Below, piece after piece: positions 1-6,242 of a stretch of DNA of 64,000 nucleotides (positions are counted from its first letter, which is position 1; every line of letters begins with the position of its first letter). The notes below the pieces were generated by a model, which made no database searches, was not told the origin of the DNA, and saw only the letters and a program-made list of their open reading frames with translations. The DNA comes from Fictibacillus phosphorivorans. GTDB lineage: Bacteria > Bacillota > Bacilli > Bacillales > Fictibacillaceae. The translations under genes and the position numbers were made by a program. The stretch spans positions 186,001 to 250,000 of the forward strand of contig NZ_LRFC01000038.1 of the NCBI RefSeq assembly GCF_001619875.1, in the 5' to 3' direction.

Positions 1-1
1 T

Positions 2-904
2 TTAGGAGATACAGAAGTTCATAACGTCCTTTTGCAGATGGGTGAGGATTTTCCGAAGCAAGTGGCAGAAGTGATCGCTAAAACACACCGAGATAAACTG
101 ATTGTCAGTTTGATCTCAAGTCAGATTGATGCAGATCGAATGGATTACCTTTTACGAGATGCCTATTTTACTGGTGTAAGCTACGGCAACTTCGATATTG
201 AGCGGATTCTTCGTGTGATGCGTCCGACAGAAGAAGGTGTTGTCATTAAATCAAGTGGAATGCATGCAGTGGAAGATTACATAATGAGCCGCTACCAGAT
301 GTACTGGCAAGTTTATTTTCATCCTGTAACGCGCAGTGCTGAAGTCATTTTGAGTAAAATTCTTCACCGGGCGAAGGAACTCTATGAAACAGGGTATACC
401 TTTAAAAGAGAGCTGTCTCATTTTAAAACGCTGTTTGAAGGCAATGTTTCACTTCACGACTATATCTCTCTAGATGAAGGGGTTATTCATTATTACTTCC
501 AAGGCTGGATGGAAGAAGAGGATGCTATTCTTAGCGATCTTTGTCAGCGATTTATTGATCGGAAATTATTTAAATATACCGAAATGGTTTCGTTTACGGA
601 TGGACATTTATTGTCCGGCTACTTTACAGAAGCAGGCATCAATCCGAAATATTATTTAGTCGTCGATTCATCATCAGATCTGCCATACGATTTTTACCGT
701 CCTGGTGAAAAAGAAGAGCGCCTGCCGATCAACCTGTTGAAGCCAAACGGCGATATTCGTGAGCTATCCCGCGAATCGGATGTTGTGGAAGCCATTTCAG
801 GAAAACGCCGAACAGATCACAAGCTGTATTTTCCACTTGATCTCATTGAGGCGATTGAAGACGAAACGCTTAAAAGTAAAATTAAAGAGATTTTAAATAG
901 ATAG
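2..904 (+). CDS. ywfO: HD-domain phosphohydrolase, YwfO family (5'-truncated by window edge)
   Basis: The reading frame is already open at base 2, so the true start lies outside the window and about 300 C-terminal residues are visible. The segment around bases 110-195 encodes SSQIDADRMDYLLRDAYFTG, the conserved stretch that follows the HD metal site in the dGTPase/SAMHD1-like HD proteins, with the Asp-Ala-Asp-Arg-Met-Asp-Tyr signature. The family hydrolyses nucleotides in the cytosol; the substrate of YwfO itself is not settled to my knowledge. In B. subtilis ywfO lies near ywgA, and the same neighbour follows here. The HD residues themselves fall upstream of the window, so catalytic integrity cannot be judged. 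Confidence 0.85.
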   Translation, partial: LGDTEVHNVLLQMGEDFPKQVAEVIAKTHRDKLIVSLISSQIDADRMDYLLRDAYFTGVSYGNFDIERILRVMRPTEEGVVIKSSGMHAVEDYIMSRYQMYWQVYFHPVTRSAEVILSKILHRAKELYETGYTFKRELSHFKTLFEGNVSLHDYISLDEGVIHYYFQGWMEEEDAILSDLCQRFIDRKLFKYTEMVSFTDGHLLSGYFTEAGINPKYYLVVDSSSDLPYDFYRPGEKEERLPINLLKPNGDIRELSRESDVVEAISGKRRTDHKLYFPLDLIEAIEDETLKSKIKEILNR

Positions 905-1018
905 AAATTCTGAGAGTTAATGTTGTAAGCAGTGAGATTTTGAAGGGTAAACTTTAGGAGCATTTTAAGTGTTTATAAAAGAGTCCTTTTAATTTGGTCT
1001 TAATAGACTTCACTGACA

Positions 1019-1150
1019 AGTTGATTGAAGTGGAAGGGGCGAGACTCCTGCGGGACAAGCGGGCGGGTGAGACACTTAAACGTGAAACGTTACGAATGTG
1101 GCTCACCGACTGCCCCGCGGAAAGCGAGCGCCTGAAACGGAAATCAACTA
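1019..1150 (+). repeat. MITE-like palindromic repeat, copy 1
   Basis: Copy 1 of a ~130-bp element present seven times in the window. It begins AGTTGATTG and ends GAAATCAACT (inverted ends), and contains the blocks GCGAGACTCCTGCGGGAC, GGTGAGACACTTAA, GTGGCTCACC and GCCCCGCGGAAAGCGAGC. The two inner blocks around GGTGAG and CTCACC are complementary, so the element can fold. It lies between ywfO and ywgA. Reading frames that cross it (for example 994-1401) look accidental. Confidence 0.9.
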
Positions 1151-1225
1151 CTCTCAAGAGCAACATAGGTTACGCAAAGAGCCTACAAATAGATAAAACG
1201 AAAAAGGATGTTAGGGGGAAGTACT

Positions 1226-1729
1226 GTGTTCGAGGATCATTTAAAAGTAGTGACTTTGATTCAAGAAGCCGGGGAAGTCGTGGGCCGGAAGAAGCTTCAA
1301 AAGATGGTGTATATCGCAAAAAAGTTAAATTTTCCTTTTCAAGAAAAGTACCAATTCCACTTTTATGGCCCGTATTCCGAAGAGTTGACGCTAAAAATTG
1401 AAGAGCTCTGCAACATGGGATATATACATGAGGTGAAAGAAAAGGTGAGCGGTTACTCGCAGTACCGGTATGCTGTGAATGAAGAGGGACAGAAGCTTCT
1501 TTCTACATATGGTGCGGAAATCGAACAGTTAGGGAACTGTGTCCGCTCGATGAATGAGCAATCCTCGCGTTTTCTGGAGCTCGTTTCAACTGTTATGTAT
1601 TTTGAAAAGCTTGAGCCAGATGAGATCAAAGAAAAGGTCCAGACCGTTAAAGCGAAACAAAAGTACACAGAAGAAGAGATGGAAGAAGCTTTTACTTATA
1701 TCAACTCATTAAAAAGCCAGGTACAATAA
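1226..1729 (+). CDS. ywgA: YwgA family protein of unknown function
   Basis: Encodes about 167 residues. The motif VVGRKKLQKMVYIAKKLN near the N-terminus and the FHFYGPYSEEL segment are typical of YwgA and related proteins (a winged-helix-like fold also seen in phage and toxin-antitoxin-associated proteins). I prefer the GTG at 1226, because AGGGGGAAG at 1213-1221 is a good ribosome site for it. An in-frame ATG at 1208 lies upstream of that site. The C-terminus is predicted helical and charged. Function is unknown. Its place next to ywfO matches B. subtilis. A terminator follows at once. Confidence 0.85.
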   Translation: MFEDHLKVVTLIQEAGEVVGRKKLQKMVYIAKKLNFPFQEKYQFHFYGPYSEELTLKIEELCNMGYIHEVKEKVSGYSQYRYAVNEEGQKLLSTYGAEIEQLGNCVRSMNEQSSRFLELVSTVMYFEKLEPDEIKEKVQTVKAKQKYTEEEMEEAFTYINSLKSQVQ

Positions 1730-1777
1730 AAAAACCTGTTTGAGGGCTTGTTCGTTCAGCCTAAGAACAGGTTTTTT
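1729..1777. terminator. Bidirectional terminator between ywgA and the small membrane gene
   Basis: Inverted repeat AAAACCTGTT ... AACAGGTTTTTT with A-runs on the left and T-runs on the right, so it can serve ywgA (+) and the convergent gene at 1780-1989 (-). Confidence 0.85.
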
Positions 1778-1779
1778 GA

Positions 1780-1989
1780 TTACCATTTAAATTGAAGCGG
1801 ATAGCCGTGATTGTAAAGGCCGTAAAAATAAATAAATCCTATGAATATAAAAAAGGGAACGATAATGGCAAGCAATGTAGTAATAAAACCTTTTATAACA
1901 CTCTTATCGTAAAGGCGAGTTGCGTAATAGCCGATTCCTAGCCCTAAAAATAACAAACCTAAAATTAAAGCCGCAAGCCAAATCTTCAT
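1780..1989 (-). CDS. Small two-helix membrane protein, function unknown
   Basis: Predicted 69 residues with two hydrophobic segments: roughly residues 3-22 (WLAALILGLLFLGLGIGYYA) and residues 36-58, joined by a short polar loop RLYDKSVIKG. It is therefore probably an integral inner-membrane hairpin protein. The start ATG at 1989 is preceded on the minus strand by AGGGATGG. I do not recognise a family. It is convergent with ywgA and shares its terminator. Confidence 0.7.
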   Translation of the reverse strand: MKIWLAALILGLLFLGLGIGYYATRLYDKSVIKGFITTLLAIIVPFFIFIGFIYFYGLYNHGYPLQFKW

Positions 1990-2101
1990 GTGACACCATC
2001 CCTTTTTATCAGCATATCCACCACGTTCTTCCTATAAACGACAGTTTATTTGAAACTTTTTTCGATCTCTTGCGACTAACATGAAAAAGGAGGGCTTAGT
2101 G

Positions 2102-2542
2102 ATGAAAAACATGAAGCTGTTTTTAATGGCATGTCTGCTCGTTCTCCTTGCCGCTTGTGGCTCTAAACCAGTGCCAGAAGAGGACAAACAGAACGGAGCA
2201 CCTCAAGTTGAGAACGAGATACCTGCTGAAAAAGCAGGTGTAGAAGCAGAGCTCGCAATTGAAGAGGGCAATGAGGAAGCCAAATTCACGTTAAAAAATT
2301 CTTCCGATCAAGAAGCGGGAACTGGAACCGCATATGTACTAGAAAGATGGACAGATGGGAAATGGGAGAAAGTAAATAACAATCAAATGTTTACTGAGCA
2401 GATGATCATGGTGAAGGCTGGGGAAAACTATGATCAAGCCATTGATTTAAAGGATCAAGAGGCAGGGACCTATCGCGTGTCAAAAGACTTTTTTATGAAT
2501 GAAGAGAAGGAAAAGGTCGCTGTTGTGTTTGATAAAAAATAA
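2102..2542 (+). CDS. Lipoprotein with a bacterial Ig-like domain
   Basis: A 146-residue secreted lipoprotein. It has a basic N-terminus, a hydrophobic core and a lipobox LAAC with the lipidated Cys at residue 19, so it should be anchored to the outer face of the membrane. After a Glu/Pro-rich linker comes a beta-rich domain (residues ~55-146) with YVLERWTDGKWEKV and AGTYRVSKDF, resembling the small Ig-like domains (Big_7 type) found in Bacillus lipoproteins. I chose ATG 2102, since AAGGAGGG at 2087-2094 is its ribosome site and lies inside a possible longer frame starting at 2081. The specific role is unknown. Confidence 0.8.
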   Translation: MKNMKLFLMACLLVLLAACGSKPVPEEDKQNGAPQVENEIPAEKAGVEAELAIEEGNEEAKFTLKNSSDQEAGTGTAYVLERWTDGKWEKVNNNQMFTEQMIMVKAGENYDQAIDLKDQEAGTYRVSKDFFMNEEKEKVAVVFDKK

Positions 2543-2621
2543 GAAAAGACCAAATACAGCTAACGGTTCCCGATAAAACGAGAAAAAGCAAGCCAAATTG
2601 CATAGTAAGTAGCACTATAAA

Positions 2622-2651
2622 TCGCAGCGTAATTCGTTGCGGTTTTTTCTT
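2622..2651 (+). terminator. Terminator after the Ig-like lipoprotein gene
   Basis: Stem CGCAGCG / CGTTGCG with a TAATT loop, followed by GTTTTTTC. Confidence 0.7.
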
Positions 2652-2834
2652 GGTGAATAAAGATTTTGGTGAAAAAAACGCCACTTTAATTACCTCATTT
2701 AGCTCCCCCTTTAAGCGCAAAGATTAAAAGGAGTTAAAAAGAGTATATTGCTTAAAAAGTGCTGTCCTTATTTCATAAGCGAACAGGATTGTCGAAAAAA
2801 GAAAAACGTTAAAAATATATAAAGGGGTGGAGTT

Positions 2835-2948
2835 TTGAAGACATGGCATGTGATTTTTTTAGGCACTTGCATAATAGTAGCAGCGATAATAATAAGTATA
2901 GGACTTAATGGTATAGATAAAAGCATAGATGCCTTAATCTCAAGATAA
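2835..2948 (+). CDS. 37-residue membrane peptide
   Basis: A short reading frame with TTG start at 2835, behind AAAGGGGTGG (2821-2830), encoding 37 residues. It begins MKTWHVIFLGTCIIVAAIII and ends in a short polar tail (about SIDALISR). One transmembrane helix spans about residues 6-24. The good ribosome site, the membrane-helix composition and the clean stop argue for a real small protein. I recall similar single-helix peptides beginning MK-WH in Bacillus genomes but cannot name a function. It stands alone between the lipoprotein terminator and the GNAT gene. Confidence 0.6.
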   Translation: MKTWHVIFLGTCIIVAAIIISIGLNGIDKSIDALISR

Positions 2949-3212
2949 TAAATCCAGATAAAAATCTAAAAGTTTTTTCAGCAATCGGGTACGTTAATTG
3001 AAGATCACAGAGCTGTTTGTGCAGATTTTTTTTCAATTAAAGGGCAGTATTCCTGAAATAAGTTATTCCATGATCGGGTGCTATTGTATTTAGATAGGTT
3101 ACATTTTATTAGAAAAAGAGCATGGAGTTAAATCCTCGAGTTTGAAATAATGGACATTTATTAATTGTAATAAATCATCAATCGTCCAATCATTCTTTTG
3201 GGGAGGTGTAAA
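2949..3212. other. Intergenic stretch with no recognisable gene
   Basis: AT-rich, about 260 bases. It holds two related short segments, AATCGGGTACGTTAATTG near 2982 and GATCGGGTGCTATTG near 3072, which may be remnants of an older duplication. I see no convincing reading frame, terminator or structured RNA. Confidence 0.4.
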
Positions 3213-3743
3213 ATGATATATTTAGAAACATCTAGATTGCAATTACGTGACTGGAAAGAAGCAGACTTAGAACCATTTAGGCGACTAAATGCTGATGAAG
3301 ATGTTATGAAGTATTTTCCTAAAACCTTATCAACCGAAGAAACAAATGTGTTCTATAAATCAATTTTATCTGAATTTATAGAATGTGGATTTGGGTTATA
3401 TGCTGTGGAAGTAAAGGAAAATAAAGAGTTTATAGGATTTATTGGATTTCATAGGGCAACATTTGATTCTGATTTTACACCGTGTATAGAAATTGGATGG
3501 CGACTGAAAAAAGAGGCTTGGGGAAAAGGATATGCAACTGAGGGAGCGACAGCCTGTTTACAATATGGATTTAACGAATTGGGTTTTAGTGATGTCTATA
3601 GTTTTACTGCCGATGTTAATAAGCCCTCAAAAAATGTAATGATAAAAATCGGTATGAATTTTATTAAAACTTTCAATCACCCGAAAGTTAAGAAAGATAG
3701 TCATTTAAATAAACATGTGCTATTTCATATAAATCAAAAATAA
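3213..3743 (+). CDS. GNAT family N-acetyltransferase (RimJ/RimL-like)
   Basis: A 176-residue acetyl-CoA-dependent acetyltransferase. The N-terminus YLETSRLQLRDWKEADLEPF is the typical RimJ/RimL-type opening. The middle IEIGWRLKKEAWGKGYATEGA carries the acetyl-CoA pyrophosphate-binding motif (Gly-Lys-Gly-Tyr-Ala-Thr-Glu). FSFTADVNKPSKNVMIKIGM is the usual last helix region (YSFTADVNK in this copy). ATG 3213 is chosen because GGGGAGGTG (3200-3208) precedes it; a TTG 15 bases upstream has no such site. The acceptor (a protein N-terminus or a small molecule) cannot be told. Codon use is more AT-rich than neighbouring genes, which could mean recent acquisition. Confidence 0.9.
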   Translation: MIYLETSRLQLRDWKEADLEPFRRLNADEDVMKYFPKTLSTEETNVFYKSILSEFIECGFGLYAVEVKENKEFIGFIGFHRATFDSDFTPCIEIGWRLKKEAWGKGYATEGATACLQYGFNELGFSDVYSFTADVNKPSKNVMIKIGMNFIKTFNHPKVKKDSHLNKHVLFHINQK

Positions 3744-3775
3744 ATCTGCTGGTGGGTGTGGATTGCGTAACAAGA

Positions 3776-3820
3776 CAAAAAGTAAACGACCAGAAAAATT
3801 CTGGTCGTTTACTTTTTGTC
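3776..3820. terminator. Bidirectional terminator
   Basis: Near-perfect inverted repeat AAAGTAAACGACCAGAA / TTCTGGTCGTTTACTTT with a 3-4 base loop, flanked by A and T runs, between the convergent GNAT and purine permease genes. Confidence 0.9.
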
Positions 3821-3858
3821 ATTTAAATTATAGTGCTATTTAAGCTGATGAACAGCAT

Positions 3859-5172
3859 TTAGTGAGGTAAAAACGCTAACTGATAGAAGAACAATACCGC
3901 AAATAGATAGACTAAGAACGGAACTTCGCGATATTTACCTTTTACTACTTTTAAGATTGGATACGAGATGAATCCTAGTGCGATTCCTGTTGCGATTGAA
4001 GACGTCAGTGGCATCGTTAAAATAATTAAAAACGCAGGAAACGCTTCATCTAACTCGTTCCACTTGATCTTGCTCAAAGATCCGAGCATCAAACTACCAA
4101 CGATAATGAGTGTTGGTGCCGTAATGGCTGCTAGTCCTGAAATGGCACTTACGAGTGGTGCGAAGAAGGCAGCTAAAACAAACAAAATGGCAACGACAAC
4201 GGATGTTAAGCCAGAACGGCCACCTGCTGCAACACCTGAAGAAGACTCGATGTAAGCACTCGTTGGACTCGTTCCAAATGCTGCACCAACCGTAGTTGCA
4301 ACAGAATCTGCGAGAAGGGCTTGGCGTGCACGAGGCATCTTTTTGCCTTTCATGAGACCAGCTTGTTCAGCAACACCGACCATTGTTCCCGTTGTATCAA
4401 AAATCGTAACAAGCAAGAAAGAAAAGACAACTGCATACAATCCATATTGGAACACATCTGAAAATGCGGTGATCGGATCACCAAAGATGAATAGCTCTGA
4501 TGGCAGGTTTGGAACAGACATGATTTTGCCAAACTTTAGTTGCTCCGTGTAATAAGCAATAGCACCTGTTGCAATCATTCCGAAGAACAATGCGCCGTTC
4601 ACGTTTAATGCCATTAAAATAAGTGTGATTGCAAGTCCGGCAAGTGCCAAGAGTACAGATGGTGAATGCAGATCACCGAGACCTACTAAATTTTCGGGAT
4701 GAGCGACGATGATTCCAGTAAGTCGCATTCCGATAAAAGCGATAAATAATCCAATACCAGCAGTAATCCCGTGCTTTAAGTTTGCTGGAATGGATTCGAT
4801 TAATTTTTCACGAAATGGTGTTAACGATAAGATCACGAAAATGATACCTGCAACGAAAACAGCACCGAACGCAATTCTGTAGTCAATGTTTGGGTTATTC
4901 CCGACAACCGAAAACGCAAAATATGCATTCAGCCCCATACCCGGAGCGATGGCAATCGGATAGTTTGCGAGAAGTGCCATCCACAATGTTCCGACAACTG
5001 TGGCGATGATCGTTGCCATAAATACCGTGTCAAACGGAACTCCTGCAGAATGTAAAATAATCGGGTTAACTACAACGATGTAAACCATTGTTAAGAAGGT
5101 GGTAATTCCCGCTAAGATTTCTGTTTTAATGGTTGTACCAAGCTCTTTAAGTTTGAAAAACGATGAAAGCAT
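3859..5172 (-). CDS. pbuG: NCS2-type purine (guanine/hypoxanthine) permease, AzgA/PbuG subfamily
   Basis: A 437-residue polytopic membrane transporter (12-14 helices). The opening FFKLKELGTTIKTEILAGITTFLTMVYIVVVNP is cut here only for length; key parts are EILAGITTFLTM and the NYPIAIAPGMGLNAYF motif. The GTSPTSAYIESSSGVAAGGR-type segment in the middle is the substrate-site signature of the AzgA-like xanthine/uracil permeases. It should import guanine/hypoxanthine by proton symport. ATG 5172 has GGAGGT eight bases before it. It is monocistronic and divergent from ywhD. A pair of PurR-like boxes lies just upstream. I find no purine riboswitch consensus there. The paralogue pbuO is the alternative name. 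Confidence 0.85.
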   Translation of the reverse strand: MLSSFFKLKELGTTIKTEILAGITTFLTMVYIVVVNPIILHSAGVPFDTVFMATIIATVVGTLWMALLANYPIAIAPGMGLNAYFAFSVVGNNPNIDYRIAFGAVFVAGIIFVILSLTPFREKLIESIPANLKHGITAGIGLFIAFIGMRLTGIIVAHPENLVGLGDLHSPSVLLALAGLAITLILMALNVNGALFFGMIATGAIAYYTEQLKFGKIMSVPNLPSELFIFGDPITAFSDVFQYGLYAVVFSFLLVTIFDTTGTMVGVAEQAGLMKGKKMPRARQALLADSVATTVGAAFGTSPTSAYIESSSGVAAGGRSGLTSVVVAILFVLAAFFAPLVSAISGLAAITAPTLIIVGSLMLGSLSKIKWNELDEAFPAFLIILTMPLTSSIATGIALGFISYPILKVVKGKYREVPFLVYLFAVLFFYQLAFLPH

Positions 5173-5187
5173 GTGCTAGAACCTCCA

Positions 5188-5232
5188 AAATACGAACGAT
5201 TTATAAGTACATGTTATATAATATTCGTTTTT
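5188..5232. promoter_or_regulatory. Candidate PurR operator (two inverted PurBoxes)
   Basis: AAATACGAACGAT (5188-5200) and AATATTCGTTTTT (5220-5232) each match the PurBox consensus AWWWCCGAACWWT or its complement at 11 of 13 positions, with the CGAA/TTCG cores intact. They are inverted and span 45 bp in all, which equals two 14-bp boxes with a 17-bp gap as described for B. subtilis PurR. They lie directly upstream of the purine permease gene, a known PurR target class. Confidence 0.5.
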
Positions 5233-5289
5233 AGGGAATTATTCAACATATATCTTTAAAGTTTCCAACTGAGAGTTTTTTATGTTTTG

Positions 5290-5298
5290 TGATACAAT
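5290..5298 (+). promoter_or_regulatory. Extended -10 promoter of ywhD
   Basis: TGATACAAT (TGn-TACAAT) ends 35 bases before the ywhD start; no good -35 is visible, as expected for an extended -10 element. Confidence 0.5.
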
Positions 5299-5333
5299 AC
5301 GTGGTAACAATGAATGGTAGAGGAGCTGGAAGC

Positions 5334-5876
5334 ATGAAAGATTTTTTCAATTCCAATGATAACGCCAAAGACGGCGATAAAAAGAAAAAAGGGATGGGCT
5401 TTACCATCATTAGCGGAGATTCAACCGATGGCCATGGCGGGTATGGGGTAGGCAGTCTTACGCTTGATCATGTAACGCCTGTTATTGTAGACGTTGAAGA
5501 CTCCAACGCTTATATCGATATGGGCGCGATGCATGCGAGAAGTGATGTGGAGAAGCGCATCAAATTCACCCCGAATCGTGAAGATACACCAAATCCAAGA
5601 TTGTATTGGCTCGTTTGGGTAACAATCAATCGCGGGGCAGAAGGTCCATATTATTTCGGTCTAACCGCTTGTGAAATGCAAGTAGACGTTGAAGCTCGAC
5701 GTGGCTATAAGAGTTTGCCAGAACACGTGAACCGCATGGATAAATCCATGAAGGGGAAAATCATCGTTGAGGATATGGATATAAATGCTCGCCGTGTGCT
5801 CGGAAACTTCCTTAAAGAGCATGATGAACAGATGTTTAACCGTTCTAGCGATGAAATCAAGGCATTAGTGGAATAA
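5334..5876 (+). CDS. ywhD: YwhD family protein
   Basis: A 180-residue cytosolic protein. The segment GFTIISGDSTDGHGGYGVGS followed by LTLDHVTPVIVDVED is the hallmark of the YwhD family, and the length is normal. The lysine-rich N-terminus (DGDKKKKGMG) is typical. I start at ATG 5334 (site AGAGGAG); upstream starts would extend into the promoter. Function is unknown to me. In B. subtilis ywhD is next to pbpG (ywhE), and here it is convergent with it, separated by a terminator and a 21-nt array. Confidence 0.9.
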   Translation: MKDFFNSNDNAKDGDKKKKGMGFTIISGDSTDGHGGYGVGSLTLDHVTPVIVDVEDSNAYIDMGAMHARSDVEKRIKFTPNREDTPNPRLYWLVWVTINRGAEGPYYFGLTACEMQVDVEARRGYKSLPEHVNRMDKSMKGKIIVEDMDINARRVLGNFLKEHDEQMFNRSSDEIKALVE

Positions 5877-5987
5877 ATATGGCAAAGTTATGAACCTTTT
5901 TTGAACATTTTTTAAATAACTTGTGACAAGAAAGCACTTCCATTAGAATGTAGATAGCATTGTACACACAATGTTTCTAGGACAATA

Positions 5988-6027
5988 AAGTGCCCGGGGC
6001 TCCTGTAGTAGAGCTCCGGGCATTTTA
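5988..6027 (+). terminator. ywhD terminator
   Basis: Stem TGCCCGGGGCTC / GAGCTCCGGGCA, loop CTGTAGTA, then TTTTATTTT. Confidence 0.9.
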
Positions 6028-6090
6028 TTTTGTGTGCCTAACTGATTACTGCTGGCCATTTAGAGTGGGCAAGTCGACATCTGACGAGGT

Positions 6091-6217
6091 ATGTCGACTC
6101 GTGGATAAAATGTCAAAACTTTTGGATTCGAAGCGTAAACTTCTGGATTGGAGCTCAAAACTTGTGGATTCAAAGCGTAAACTTCTGGATTGAGCGTCAA
6201 AACTTCTGGATTCAGCC
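6091..6217 (+). repeat. 21-nt-period intergenic array A (6 units)
   Basis: The tetranucleotide GGAT recurs at 6103, 6124, 6145, 6166, 6187 and 6208, exactly 21 bases apart. The unit is approximately AACTTNTGGATT plus 9 variable bases. Alternate units are most alike (AAGCGTA versus GAGCTCA/GAGCGTC spacers). It lies in the convergent ywhD/pbpG gap, about 70 bases after the ywhD terminator. Translation of the stretch gives a heptapeptide repeat only because 21 is a multiple of 3; no ribosome site precedes it. Confidence 0.9.
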
Positions 6218-6242
6218 CCAGCTTGCACTGCCCAAGCGCCAT

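Noticed and set aside
994-1401. Frame crossing MITE copy 1 into ywgA
   Set aside because: It overlaps the repeat and the ywgA start out of frame; the protein has no family features.
5173-5290. Purine riboswitch upstream of the permease
   Set aside because: The conserved aptamer loops are not recognisable; only PurR-like boxes are seen.
5990-6193. Heptad-repeat peptide encoded across array A (and a similar frame at 43762-43977 in array E)
   Set aside because: The seven-residue periodicity follows from 21 = 3 x 7. There is no ribosome site, the frame runs through the ywhD terminator, and different arrays are open in different frames.
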